Shown here one piece after another: positions 53,151 to 62,150 of a DNA stretch of 64,000 bases (positions within the stretch are counted from its first letter, which is position 1; every line of letters starts with the position of its first letter). The DNA lies in assembly GCA_902492935.1 (NCBI GenBank), contig CABUNJ010000003.1, forward strand, positions 1-64,000. Reading direction: 5' to 3'. Below the pieces are notes generated by a model. The model made no database searches. It saw nothing but the letters and a program-made list of their open reading frames with translations, and was not told where the DNA came from. The position numbers were made by a program, and so were the translations under genes. The DNA is from an uncultured Collinsella sp. Lineage in GTDB: Bacteria > Actinomycetota > Coriobacteriia > Coriobacteriales > Coriobacteriaceae.

Positions 53151-53794
53151 TGCATATCTACTCTGTCAACGATCCCGAGTTCAAATCCTATGGCAACGTT
53201 TGGGATGACGTTCCGTCCGAGCTCACGTCGCCCGTGCTCGAGGCGCTCTCTGCCACGCCCATTCCCGAGGGCAGCAAGTACGTAGCAAGTGTGCCGGAGC
53301 TCGAGGGCGTCAAGGATGCCGATAAGTTGGGCTTTCTCATGTTTGGCGGCCGCCCCTTCCAACTGGGCTGGTGCAACGGCCACAACACGCAGCTCAACTG
53401 CCTGGAGTATCACCGCGCGAGCGAGTTTAACCTGGGCGCCCGCGATTTTATTCTGCTCGTGGCGCATCGCTGGGAGATCGAGGACGGCAAGCTCGACACC
53501 GCGTGCGTCAAGGCGTTCCGCATGCCGGCGGGTACGGTTGTCGAGGTTTTCAACACCACGCTGCACTACACGCCGTGCATGGTCGACGAAGGCGGCTTCC
53601 AGGTGATGGTGGCGCTGCCGGCGGGCACCAACGGCCCGCGCCCCGAGGCCGCAGCCGACATGCCTGCCGCCGGTGACAGCTACTGCTATTGGAAGGCTGA
53701 CAAGTGGGTCCTCTGCCATGCTGACAGCCCCAAGGCTGCCGAAGGCGGCTACGTAGGCCTCATCGGCAAAAATATCGACATCACCTGCGACTAG
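53150..53794 (+). CDS. DUF4867 family protein (probable cupin fold)
   Basis: A 214-residue protein. I recognise the DUF4867 pattern: a YSVNDPEFKSYGNVW start, GWCNGHNTQLNCLEYHRASEFN in the middle and a VPAG-like turn (MPAGTVVEVFNTTLHYTPC). The His/Glu/His spread in the central block looks like a cupin metal site, a suggestion only. Members elsewhere lie near sugar-use genes, and a glycosidase gene follows here, but the function is not known. ATG 53150 is used with AGGAG 5 nt upstream. The gene is under the nested TGTTC operator. Confidence 0.78.
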   Translation: MHIYSVNDPEFKSYGNVWDDVPSELTSPVLEALSATPIPEGSKYVASVPELEGVKDADKLGFLMFGGRPFQLGWCNGHNTQLNCLEYHRASEFNLGARDFILLVAHRWEIEDGKLDTACVKAFRMPAGTVVEVFNTTLHYTPCMVDEGGFQVMVALPAGTNGPRPEAAADMPAAGDSYCYWKADKWVLCHADSPKAAEGGYVGLIGKNIDITCD

Positions 53795-53801
53795 AATCTT
53801 C

Positions 53802-53940
53802 CGTCTCAATCTGTAACATCTAGCGGGCTAAATCGTCTCTACCTGTTACAGATCGAGACAAGCTGCAGGGACAGACCGAACAATCTCAATCTGTAACACC
53901 AGGCCCGGTTTTGACGGCCTACCTGTTACAGATCGAGACA
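53802..53940. repeat. Two palindromic units at 80-bp period
   Basis: Units at 53802-53860 and 53882-53940, each 59 bp, 80 bp apart, with arms TCTCAATCTGTAACA and TGTTACAGATCGAGACA. They belong to the same family as the three units at 9196-9414. Confidence 0.85.
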
Positions 53941-53950
53941 AACCGCCCCC

Positions 53951-53982
53951 AACCACCACAAAGGTGTCCCTTTGTGGTGGTT
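53951..53982. terminator. Hairpin between the DUF4867 and GH1 genes
   Basis: A perfect 13-bp stem (AACCACCACAAAG with CTTTGTGGTGGTT) and a 6-nt loop; it can act in both directions. The rest of 53983-54070 shows nothing recognisable. Confidence 0.65.
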
Positions 53983-54071
53983 TGGCGTGCAACGGGTATC
54001 AGAAAGTGTCAGCTGTGGGCGGCTGCCGGGCCGCCGCGTGCGAAAAGAAGTGTCGGCCTGCGTCGCTGTCG

Positions 54072-54100
54072 TTGAGCGAGGCCCTATTTGCGGGGATACT
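54072..54100 (+). promoter_or_regulatory. Promoter of the GH1 gene
   Basis: TTGAGC (54072-54077) and GATACT (54095-54100), 17-bp spacer, 37 bp before the start codon. Confidence 0.5.
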
Positions 54101-54136
54101 GAAACCACGACAAGCAGCGTATGAAAGGATCGATGC

Positions 54137-55567
54137 ATGGCTTTCCGTAATGACTTCCTGTGGGGCGGCGCGACGGCTGCCAACCAGTGCGAGGGCGCCT
54201 ACAACGTGGACGGCCGCGGCCTGGCCAACGTGGACGTGGCTCCGCACGGCCCCGAGCGCTATGCGGTGGTCTCCGGCCAGCGTAAGATGCTCGACTTCGA
54301 GGACGGCTATTACTATCCCGCGCAGACCGGCATCGATTTCTATCACCACTACAAGGAGGACATCGCCCTCTTTGCCGAGATGGGCTTTAAGACCTTCCGT
54401 ATGAGCCTGGCTTGGACCCGCATCTTCCCCAACGGTGACGAGACCGAGCCCAATGAGGCTGGCCTGGCCTTCTACGAGGACGTGTTCCGTGAGTGTCAGG
54501 CGCACGGTATCGAGCCGCTCGTGACTATCACGCACTTCGACTGCCCGATTCACCTCATCAAGGAGTACGGCGGCTGGCGCAACCGCAAGCTCATCGACTT
54601 CTACAAGAACCTCGCAACCACGATCTTCACCCGCTACAAGGGTCTGGTGAAGTACTGGCTCACCTTCAACGAGATCAATATGATCTTGCACCTGCCGTTT
54701 ATGGGTGCCGGTCTGGTCTTTGAGGAGGGCGAGAACAAGGAGGCCGTCGAGTACCTGGCCGCCCACAACGAGCTCGTCGCCAGCGCTTGGGCAACCAAGA
54801 TTGCCCACGAGATCGACCCCGAGATCAAGATCGGCTGCATGCTCGCCGCAGGTAGCTACTACCCCTACAGCTGCCGTCCGGGCGATGTGCGCCAGGCGCA
54901 GCTCGACAACCAGGACAACTACTTCTTCGTCGACGTCCAGAGCCGTGGCTACTACCCGGCCTATGCCGTCAAGAAGCTCGAGCGTCTAGGCATCGATGTG
55001 GGTATGACGGACGAGGACCGCGAAATCCTGGCCGCCAACACCGTCGACTTCATCAGCTTTAGCTATTACAGCACCCGTTGCTCCGCCGGTGCCGATAACC
55101 CCGATGTCGAGCGCACCCAGGGCAACGCCTTCGCCGGCGCCAAGAACCCCTACCTGCAGGAGAGCCAGTGGGGCTGGTCCATCGATCCGCTGGGCTTCCG
55201 CATCACCCTTAACGACCTGTACGACCGTTATCAGAAGCCGCTGTTTGTGGTCGAGAACGGTCTGGGCGCCAAGGATGTTGTCGAAGAGGATGGCTCCATC
55301 AACGACGACTACCGTATCGACTACCTGCGCCAGCATATCGCCGCGATGCGCGACGCGGTGACCGAGGATGGCGTTGACCTGCTGGGCTACACTACCTGGG
55401 GCCCGATCGACCTGGTCTCGGCCGGCACGGGTGAGATGTCCAAGCGCTACGGCTTTATCTATGTGGATCGCGACGACGCCGGCAACGGCACCCTCAAGCG
55501 TTCCAAGAAGAAGAGCTTCGACTGGTACAAGCATGTCATCGAAACGAACGGTGAGGACCTGTCCTAA
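54137..55567 (+). CDS. Glycoside hydrolase family 1, probable 6-phospho-beta-glucosidase
   Basis: A 476-residue TIM-barrel glycosidase. The acid/base Glu is in TFNEIN and the nucleophile in FVVENGLGA. The phosphate-binding pattern of 6-phospho-beta-glucosidases, Ser then Lys and Tyr in STGEMSKRYGFIYVD, is visible late in the protein. The enzyme would split beta-glucosides that were phosphorylated during uptake, but no PTS genes are next to it. AAAGGA precedes the ATG. A single-gene unit, ending in a large palindromic repeat. Confidence 0.92.
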   Translation: MAFRNDFLWGGATAANQCEGAYNVDGRGLANVDVAPHGPERYAVVSGQRKMLDFEDGYYYPAQTGIDFYHHYKEDIALFAEMGFKTFRMSLAWTRIFPNGDETEPNEAGLAFYEDVFRECQAHGIEPLVTITHFDCPIHLIKEYGGWRNRKLIDFYKNLATTIFTRYKGLVKYWLTFNEINMILHLPFMGAGLVFEEGENKEAVEYLAAHNELVASAWATKIAHEIDPEIKIGCMLAAGSYYPYSCRPGDVRQAQLDNQDNYFFVDVQSRGYYPAYAVKKLERLGIDVGMTDEDREILAANTVDFISFSYYSTRCSAGADNPDVERTQGNAFAGAKNPYLQESQWGWSIDPLGFRITLNDLYDRYQKPLFVVENGLGAKDVVEEDGSINDDYRIDYLRQHIAAMRDAVTEDGVDLLGYTTWGPIDLVSAGTGEMSKRYGFIYVDRDDAGNGTLKRSKKKSFDWYKHVIETNGEDLS

Positions 55568-55669
55568 GGGCACTGAGGCGCTCAACCTTGGGGCTCCAAC
55601 CCTCCTCGCGTACCTAAGTACGCTTCGTCGGGCTTGTCGCTCCCAATCTTGAGCACCTCAGGCCCTTAG
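55564..55669. repeat. Large hairpin repeat with nested GCGTAC palindrome
   Basis: Outer arms (55564-55593 and 55640-55669, about 30 bp, one bulge) contain CTGAGGCGCTCAACCTTGGG. A nested 6-bp perfect hairpin, GCGTAC-CTAA-GTACGC, lies at 55608-55623. The first arm overlaps the stop codon of the GH1 gene, so it may end that transcript. No T-run follows. Confidence 0.75.
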
Positions 55670-55723
55670 GGGACGGGCCTGACCGCTGTGAATTTCGCGG
55701 GCTCATCCTCATAGCCTCCTAAT

Positions 55724-55764
55724 CAAGGCGCCCGGCGAGCAGTTAATGCTCACCGGGCGCCTTG
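55724..55764 (+). terminator. Strong hairpin before the 7TM sensor gene
   Basis: An 18-bp stem with one G-U pair (55724-55741 with 55747-55764), loop GTTAA, and no T-run. Confidence 0.6.
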
Positions 55765-55830
55765 CCGTCTGCGGATTTTGGGACATGCGGCCCGCTTTTT
55801 CGACCCATCTGTCGGTACACTAAAGGCACT

Positions 55831-57714
55831 ATGGGTACCCGCGAGCGACATATCGGCCACGCGGCCGCCCGATCCGCACCCGTGGCGGATCCCAGGGGCG
55901 GCAGGCTCTTCGCCATGCCGCGATTCCTTGTTGGCATAACACATCGGGTGTACCGTCACCGCGTCTTTGCTATCGCCGGCGCCATCACCGCGCTGTTCCT
56001 CATGCTTTTGGCAGTCTTGCCGGCGCTGTTCGCCTTCGACCCCAAACTTTCTAACGCCGTGCCCGCCTATAGCAAGGTGTCCGAAGAGGTCGTGGATGCG
56101 CTCGCCCATTCGAGCTCTCTCCCGCTGCTTGTCGCCGCAATTGTATTTTCGATCTGGGGCGTATCGGTCTATCTGCGCTGTTTGGACTATGTGTTGCGTC
56201 GCCGCCTTGTGGCCATCGCCACCATCTGCGCCCTGTGGATGATCGAAGTCATTCTCAAGTACAAGTCGTTCACGCCGTTCTATGCCACCGTGCTGTGGTA
56301 CCTGTACTACGTGCCCATGACGCTCATTCCGCTGCTCTACCAGCTCTGCGGCCTGCGCCTTGCGGGCCTGGAGCAACACCGCCTGGGGCGCCGCTACTGC
56401 GCTGCGCTGTGGATTGCGGCCATCCTGCTTATCGGATTTGTGCTCACCAACGATTTTCACCAGCAGGTCTTCCACTTTGACCGTTCAAGCGACACCTGGA
56501 GCAACGATTACACGTACGGCTGGGGTTATTTCGCCGTCCTCGTGTGGACGGCCTTTGACTTCGTGGCCTTTTTTATCCTGGTTGGTCGGTCCTCGTCCTT
56601 TCGCATCCAGCGTTTCTCGGGCACGGCGGCGCTCGTACTGCTGGGTGGCGCATTCTTTGCCGTCTCGTATGCGTTGCGCGTGCCCTGGGCATGGAGGCTC
56701 AACTTTTCGCTCGTCTATTGCGTCCTGTGCGTGGTGGCGATGGAAATCTGTCTCGATTGCGGTGTCATTCCGTCGTATCACGACATCGCCGGCATCTTCG
56801 ACACCTTGCCGCTCGACCTCAAAGTCCTAACGCGCGACCTGCAGGAGGTCTATGCCACGCCAGTGTCAAAGCCAATGCCGGTAGGCGTGCGCGAGGAGTT
56901 GCGGACCCAGGAGCACGGCCGCGCCCATGCCTTTGCCGAGGCGTCCGATCCCAATGTGATGTACCGTGCCTTTCCGCTGCTGGGTGGATCGGCGCTGCTT
57001 GCCCAAGACGTGTCGGAGCTCAACGAGCTTAACCGTGAACTGGCACATCGTCGAATGGAGCTGCAGCGTCAAAACGAGCTGCTCGCCGCCGACTACGACC
57101 TTAAGACGCATTTGGCAGATCAAGAGGCCGAGACCTTGCTGGTCCAAGACGTGGACCAGGCGCTTGCCCGCGCGCTCGAAGAGATGTACGACCTGCTGGG
57201 CTCGCTGCCACCGTTGACCGACGAAGCGTCTTCGCACGAGCGTTACCGCATGCTGCAGCGCGCCAAGATGCTCGTCGCCTATTGCAAGCGCAAGGGGTCG
57301 CTCACGTTGGCACAGCACGGGGAGAGCGGTTTTGATCGCGACCGCATTCAGCTCATTGCCAACGAGCTCGCAAGCGACCTGCGCACCATCGATATCGATT
57401 GCGCCTCGATTATCGCCATACGGCGCCCGATGCACGCCAGTACGGTAAGCGCCCTGTACGACTGCGTGTATGACTTTGCGTTTTTTGCCTACACCACCGA
57501 CCATCCGGCGCTTATGTATCACTTGGGCGACCATGACCGATGCAGTGTCGAGCTGCGCGCCACGCTTTTTTCCAACGATGATGAAGATCTTTCGCAGACG
57601 CCCGCTGCGCAAGAGCTCGAAAGCGCTCTGCAAGGGCGCAACGTGGCATACCGCCTTGAGGGCGAGCCCGGCCAGCTGCGCATGATCGTCTTGATGCCGA
57701 GGGCGGGTGAGTGA
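55831..57714 (+). CDS. 7TM sensor protein with degenerate kinase-like C-terminus
   Basis: A 627-residue membrane protein. Residues about 40-320 hold seven or eight helices, similar to the 7TM sensing domain of histidine kinases. A coiled region follows (about 400-460, ELNELNRELAHRRMELQRQNELL), then a C-terminal domain that looks like a HATPase-type fold. It lacks the N-box asparagines and the G-box glycines, and no phospho-His is seen. I read it as a pseudokinase or scaffold for the kinase gene that follows. ATG 55831 is used with AAAGG just upstream; ATG 55915 is possible. Confidence 0.6.
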   Translation: MGTRERHIGHAAARSAPVADPRGGRLFAMPRFLVGITHRVYRHRVFAIAGAITALFLMLLAVLPALFAFDPKLSNAVPAYSKVSEEVVDALAHSSSLPLLVAAIVFSIWGVSVYLRCLDYVLRRRLVAIATICALWMIEVILKYKSFTPFYATVLWYLYYVPMTLIPLLYQLCGLRLAGLEQHRLGRRYCAALWIAAILLIGFVLTNDFHQQVFHFDRSSDTWSNDYTYGWGYFAVLVWTAFDFVAFFILVGRSSSFRIQRFSGTAALVLLGGAFFAVSYALRVPWAWRLNFSLVYCVLCVVAMEICLDCGVIPSYHDIAGIFDTLPLDLKVLTRDLQEVYATPVSKPMPVGVREELRTQEHGRAHAFAEASDPNVMYRAFPLLGGSALLAQDVSELNELNRELAHRRMELQRQNELLAADYDLKTHLADQEAETLLVQDVDQALARALEEMYDLLGSLPPLTDEASSHERYRMLQRAKMLVAYCKRKGSLTLAQHGESGFDRDRIQLIANELASDLRTIDIDCASIIAIRRPMHASTVSALYDCVYDFAFFAYTTDHPALMYHLGDHDRCSVELRATLFSNDDEDLSQTPAAQELESALQGRNVAYRLEGEPGQLRMIVLMPRAGE

Positions 57715-59210
57715 CGATGCAGATTTCGCTCATCCTTCCCCAAATCGTTGCGCTCGATGTTGTCTTTGCCCTGGCTGCGTGTCTGCAGACGATCCACGTC
57801 CCGCTCATCTCATCGCGCCGCTCGTCCTATAACCGTAAGGTGATTTGCGCCTACGAGGCGAGCCTTGTGCTTCACCTGATGATTTCGGCGCTCATCTTAT
57901 TCGCGTCGTCTGGCTCGTATCTGGTGGCGCCGCTTGGCGTTTGCGCCAGGGCAATGGGCGGAGCGCTGTGGCTCAATGCCGTGATCTTTGCCTATGGCGT
58001 GGTGCTTATGGTGCGCTATCGTCGTCCCGTCATGCTGACTGAGCTGCTGCTCGTTGCCGCCGTAACGCCGCCAATGGTTGTTGTTATGGACTCGGCGTGG
58101 ACCGTTGTCCTTATCGCAGAGGGAGCGTTCTTCCTGTTCCGTTCCATCGCGGCGCTCTTGATGGACGTCCGTAACCGCCAGGAGGATATCACTGCGTTCT
58201 CGACGATCGAGACCATCAACGTGATTCCCGTGGGCATCCTGTATCTGGACCCGAGGGGCCGTCCGCTGCTCATGAACCGCTGCATGCGCAAAAACCTGGT
58301 GGAACTTCATATGCCAACCGATCTACGCGACATGGGTAGCACATGGAACGACCTGCGCAAACTTAGCATGCAAATGCCCGAAAGCAGCAGGAACCGTGTG
58401 CGGATTAATCTGGACCGCTTTGGTGAGGCGCGGGCGGTGGTCGAGGTCTCTCCCGCCGAGATTCGCCTATTTGTGTGCGATCGTGTTATGGTTTCGGGCC
58501 GTTCGTTCGAGCGCATTATCGGTCTTGATGTGACAGAGTACGCGCATGCTCATGACCGCTTGGCGCAAGCCAACCACCTGCTTGAGCTTGCGGGCCAAGA
58601 GCTCCAAGCCCAGATCGAAGAAGTCAAAAAAGTTGCTGACAATGCGGCCTACCTACGTATGCGCGCTCGCGTGCACGACGTGATCGGGCAGCGCCTGTCC
58701 ATTCTTCATCGCTATTTGGAGGAGGGGCGTCTGGACGATGACTCGATCGAGCAGATTGACCCGTTGCTGCGCTCAATCGCCGCCGATTTGCGCAGTGGCG
58801 GTGCCAGCGAGCCTGCAGAGCAGCTGGGTGATATCGTCCATGCTTTTGGTTTGGTGAGTGTGCAGATCGATGTTGAGGGTGCGCTGCCTGAGGACGCGCG
58901 TGTCGCCGCCGCATTTTTGCAGATTATCCGCGAGGCCTCGACCAATGCCACCAAGCATGCGCAGGCGCATCGGGTCCACGTGCGTCTGTGGCAGGAGGGG
59001 GCGGATGCTGGCGCCGTCGCGCGCATGACGATTTCTAACGACGGGCCCCCGGCCCCCGTATCGTATCGCGAGGGAACGGGTATCCCAGGTATGAGGCATG
59101 TCGCGCAAGATCTGGGTGGTAGCCTGGAGGTCCACGCCGCCCCGCCCTTTACGCTTGCGGTGTCCATCCCGCTTAACGCCAACGACACGTCCCAAAGGAG
59201 AAGCTCATGA
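57711..59210 (+). CDS. NarL-type sensor histidine kinase
   Basis: A 499-residue kinase. About six membrane helices (1-155), a PAS-like region (about 165-270), a coiled linker and a HisKA_3-type site with the phospho-His in RMRARVHDVIGQRLSILH are followed by a HATPase with the N-box (IREASTNATKHAQAH) and the G-box SNDGPP / EGTGIPGMRHVAQDLGGSL. Unlike the preceding protein, it has the catalytic residues. GTG 57711 overlaps the preceding stop by 4 bp and has GAGGG 7 nt upstream; ATG 57717 is possible. It overlaps the response regulator by 4 bp. Confidence 0.88.
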   Translation: MTMQISLILPQIVALDVVFALAACLQTIHVPLISSRRSSYNRKVICAYEASLVLHLMISALILFASSGSYLVAPLGVCARAMGGALWLNAVIFAYGVVLMVRYRRPVMLTELLLVAAVTPPMVVVMDSAWTVVLIAEGAFFLFRSIAALLMDVRNRQEDITAFSTIETINVIPVGILYLDPRGRPLLMNRCMRKNLVELHMPTDLRDMGSTWNDLRKLSMQMPESSRNRVRINLDRFGEARAVVEVSPAEIRLFVCDRVMVSGRSFERIIGLDVTEYAHAHDRLAQANHLLELAGQELQAQIEEVKKVADNAAYLRMRARVHDVIGQRLSILHRYLEEGRLDDDSIEQIDPLLRSIAADLRSGGASEPAEQLGDIVHAFGLVSVQIDVEGALPEDARVAAAFLQIIREASTNATKHAQAHRVHVRLWQEGADAGAVARMTISNDGPPAPVSYREGTGIPGMRHVAQDLGGSLEVHAAPPFTLAVSIPLNANDTSQRRSS

Positions 59211-59827
59211 TCCGCGTGTTAATCGTCGAAGACCAGGCCATCCTGCGCGAGAGCCTGGCGCGCTCCGTTGGCGACCAGCCCGATATGACCGTTGTTTCCG
59301 CCATCGCCGATGCCTCCGAGGCCTTGGGTGTCGCGCTCAAGGAGCGTCCGGACATGATACTGATGGACGTATGCACCGAGCATGATTCCAACGGCATCGT
59401 GGCGGCGGCGCGCATCAAGGAGCAGCTGCCCGAGTGTCGCATCATTATCATGACCGGCATGCCCGAGATCACCTTTGTCGATCAGGCTCGCGAGGCGGGC
59501 GTCGATAGCTTTGTGTACAAGAATGTCGGTATCGACGAGCTGTTCGCCGTGATGCGCTCCACGTTGGCGGGCTATTGCACGTTTCCCAAGCCGCCCGAGA
59601 GCATTTTTTCGGGCACGGCAGCTCTCGATGATGTCGAGCTATCGATTTTGCGCCTTGCCTGCGAGGGCAAAAGCCGTCGCGAGATCGCGGCCGAGCTGTT
59701 TATGAGCGAGGGCACCATCAAGCGTCGCATCTCGGAGATCCTGAGCAAGACCGGCTACGACAACATCATGCGCCTGGCCGTGCACGCGGTGACCGAGGGC
59801 AGCATCGTTCCCAACATGGAGCGCTAA
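59207..59827 (+). CDS. NarL/LuxR-family response regulator
   Basis: A 206-residue response regulator. The receiver has the acidic residues E8 and D9, the phospho-acceptor D54 in ILMDVCTEHD, Thr in IIMTGMP and Lys in VYKNVG. The C-terminal HTH (LSILRLACEGKSRREIAAEL, SEGTIKRRISEIL) follows. It is translated together with the kinase (ATGA overlap), and the triad of 7TM pseudokinase, kinase and regulator forms one operon. The targets are not visible here. Confidence 0.92.
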   Translation: MIRVLIVEDQAILRESLARSVGDQPDMTVVSAIADASEALGVALKERPDMILMDVCTEHDSNGIVAAARIKEQLPECRIIIMTGMPEITFVDQAREAGVDSFVYKNVGIDELFAVMRSTLAGYCTFPKPPESIFSGTAALDDVELSILRLACEGKSRREIAAELFMSEGTIKRRISEILSKTGYDNIMRLAVHAVTEGSIVPNMER

Positions 59828-59855
59828 AGCTCGTCGCGCATCGGCATAAAAACGG

Positions 59856-59886
59856 CGGGGTCGCAGGATTAACTCCTGCGGCCCCG
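59856..59886. terminator. Hairpin between convergent genes
   Basis: A 13-bp stem with one G-U pair (59856-59868 with 59874-59886), loop TTAAC. An A-run lies upstream, so it would fit better as terminator of the minus-strand lipoprotein gene. Confidence 0.65.
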
Positions 59887-59936
59887 TCTGGTGTGCGCGG
59901 ATGTGTCCGCCAATCCGCGGCTGATGTTACATGCCG

Positions 59937-60779
59937 CTACGCGATGGTTGCGCTGTAAGAGGCGACGTCCTCGTAGGAATCGGTCAGGTAGGCGTCGATG
60001 CCGATGGTCGTGTTGACCAGGTCGTCAAGGCTGTCAAGCTCGCCGCTCGAGAATGTGAATTCCTCGGTGGCGTTGGTGCCGGGCATCAGGTGAGCCGAGA
60101 ACCAGGGGTCCTTCATGGTGCCGTTGACGTTGGTCTTGCCGGAAGGAGCGTAGAAGGTCAGGTCCTTGTCGCTCTTGTTGGTGATGTTAACGACAAAGCC
60201 GATGTCGCCCCAGTCGTCCTTGAACTTCTCGGTGATGGTGATGGTGCACAGGTCGTCATCGGCGACGGTGACGGCGGGGGAGATTTCGATGCTCTGGACG
60301 TCGTCGTCTCCGACGGCCTCATCGATCTCTTCTTCCTTCTCGGCCGCCTCGCGATCCTTCTTCACCGTGCCGGACAGGTCCTTGTCGGACTTGGTAAAGA
60401 TGAGCTTGTCGCCGTCCACCTCAAGGACGAGCTTGTCGTCTTTGAGCTTCAGGTCGTGCGACTCATCTTCGGCGGTAATCGTTACGGTGGTGGCGTCCTT
60501 GGCCTCCCATTTCAGGTCGGCGACCTCAAGGAACATGTCGAGGACGCCCGTGCCGTCTTCGTCGAGGATCAGGATACAGTTGAGGCCCCACTCCTTGAGC
60601 ATATCCATGTACTCATCGGTGAGCTCTTCGCCGTCCAAGGTTCCACCCGAGTACTGCCAGCTGCCGACGAAGTTGGCCTTGGGGTCCTTGCCGCCGCCGC
60701 TGCAGCCCGTCAGGGCAAAGGCGAGCGCCAGGACGCATGTCAGGAATGCGAGTACGGACTTTTTGAACGTTGTCTTCAT
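59937..60779 (-). CDS. Lipoprotein of unknown function
   Basis: A 280-residue secreted lipoprotein: a basic start, a hydrophobic segment and the lipobox LTGC (Cys about 26), then a Gly-rich spacer. The mature part has two beta-rich halves. The first (about 35-130, GSWQYSGGTLDG, TVTITAEDESH) resembles lipocalin-like DUF domains. The second (about 160-280) resembles DUF5067-type immunoglobulin-like domains (VVNITNKSDKDLTFY). A Lys/Glu-rich linker joins them. AAAGGAGG precedes the ATG. Function unknown. Confidence 0.8.
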   Translation of the reverse strand: MKTTFKKSVLAFLTCVLALAFALTGCSGGGKDPKANFVGSWQYSGGTLDGEELTDEYMDMLKEWGLNCILILDEDGTGVLDMFLEVADLKWEAKDATTVTITAEDESHDLKLKDDKLVLEVDGDKLIFTKSDKDLSGTVKKDREAAEKEEEIDEAVGDDDVQSIEISPAVTVADDDLCTITITEKFKDDWGDIGFVVNITNKSDKDLTFYAPSGKTNVNGTMKDPWFSAHLMPGTNATEEFTFSSGELDSLDDLVNTTIGIDAYLTDSYEDVASYSATIA

Positions 60780-60860
60780 GGTGTCCTCCTTTATCGAACG
60801 AAACCCATAGAAGCAAATGCGGGGGTGGCGGACCTCCCCGCCAATTACCAGGTAGAGGGG

Positions 60861-62102
60861 CTAGGGCCTGGGTGTTCCGCAGTTGCTGCAGAACTTGCCG
60901 CCGTTTTCGCTGCCGCAGTTGGGGCAGAACCACTTGGTCGGTGCCGGGGCGGGTGCGGGACTGCCACACTCGGGGCAGAACTTGCCGGTGTTGGTGGCAC
61001 CGCAACTGCAGGTCCACGTGCCGGCCGCGGGGGCAGCGGCAGGAGCCGGTGTGGGGGCGGGTGTCGGAGTCGGCTGTGGGGCAGCTTGCTGCTGTGCCTG
61101 GCCGGCGGCGAACAGCTGGCTGGCGTTCATGCCGCCCATGCCGCCTGCCATGCCCATGCCCATAAAGCCGGCCATCGCGCCGTTGGGGTTGGCCGCCGCG
61201 GCGCGCATCGCATCGCTCTGAGCGCTGGCGATGTTGGCGGCTGCCATGGTGGGATCGCGCATGACCGCGGCCTTCTGCAGGTCCTTGATCATCTGCTCGT
61301 CTTCTTGCGAGGCGGCGATGGAGTTGACGCCAAAGCTCACGATCTCGACGCCGCGCAGGTCGCGCCAGTCGGCCGAGAGGACCTCGTTGAGCGCGCGGGC
61401 GAGCTCGGTGGTGTGGCCGGGGATGGCGCTGTAGCGGATGCCCATCTCCGAGATCTTGGCAAAGGCTGGTTGCAGAGCGGTGAGCAGCTCGGACTTAAGC
61501 TGGCTGTCGATCTTATCGCGCGTGTAGCTATCGGTCACGTTGCCGCACACGTTGGTGTAGAACAGCAGCGGGTTGGTGATGCGGTACGAATACTCGCCGT
61601 TGCAGCGCACGGAGATGTCGACATCCAGGCCAATGTTGTTATCGACCACGCGGAAGGGCACGGGCGAGGCGGTGCCGTACTTGTTGCCGATGATCTCCTT
61701 GGTGTTGATGAAGTAGACGCGCTGGTCCTTGCCCGCGTCGCCGCCAAAGGTAAAGCGGCTGCCGATATTGGCGAAGGTCTCCTTGATGGAATCGCCCAGG
61801 TTGCCGCTAAAGACGCTCGGCTCGCTGCCGGTATCGAAGACGAACTCACCGGGCTCCAGCGCGACTTCGATGATCTTGCCGTTTTGCACCACGAGCATGC
61901 CTTGTCCGTCGTTGACGGCGATGACCGAGCCGTTGGAGATGACGTTGTCCTCGCCGCGCGTGTTGGAGCTGCGGCCACCGGTACGTTTGCTGCCCTTGCA
62001 GGCCAAGACGTCAGCAGGCATCGATTCGCAGTAGATAAATTCCTTCCACTGGTCGGCCATGACGCCGCCGGCAGCTCCCAATCCAGCTTTCAAGAGTCCC
62101 AT
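60861..62102 (-). CDS. SPFH-domain protein with two C-terminal zinc ribbons
   Basis: A 413-residue protein. After a short start, an SPFH/band-7-like (YdjI/virion core) domain covers about 20-270 (EDNVISNGSVIAVNDGQGM, RFTFGGDAGKDQRVYFINTKEI). A Met/Gly/Ala-rich low-complexity stretch and a Pro/Ala-repeat linker (about 300-355) follow. Two CxxC...CxxC zinc ribbons end the protein (TCSCGATNTGKFCPECG and FCPNCGSENGGKFCSNCG). SPFH proteins of this type assemble at membranes; in Bacillus, YdjI is linked to zinc-ribbon partner genes. The neighbours here fit that. AAAGGAAG precedes the ATG. Confidence 0.85.
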   Translation of the reverse strand: MGLLKAGLGAAGGVMADQWKEFIYCESMPADVLACKGSKRTGGRSSNTRGEDNVISNGSVIAVNDGQGMLVVQNGKIIEVALEPGEFVFDTGSEPSVFSGNLGDSIKETFANIGSRFTFGGDAGKDQRVYFINTKEIIGNKYGTASPVPFRVVDNNIGLDVDISVRCNGEYSYRITNPLLFYTNVCGNVTDSYTRDKIDSQLKSELLTALQPAFAKISEMGIRYSAIPGHTTELARALNEVLSADWRDLRGVEIVSFGVNSIAASQEDEQMIKDLQKAAVMRDPTMAAANIASAQSDAMRAAAANPNGAMAGFMGMGMAGGMGGMNASQLFAAGQAQQQAAPQPTPTPAPTPAPAAAPAAGTWTCSCGATNTGKFCPECGSPAPAPAPTKWFCPNCGSENGGKFCSNCGTPRP

Positions 62103-62150
62103 GGTGATCTTCCTTTCTCGTCAAAGGCCGGGTGGTATTGGTTGGATTGC

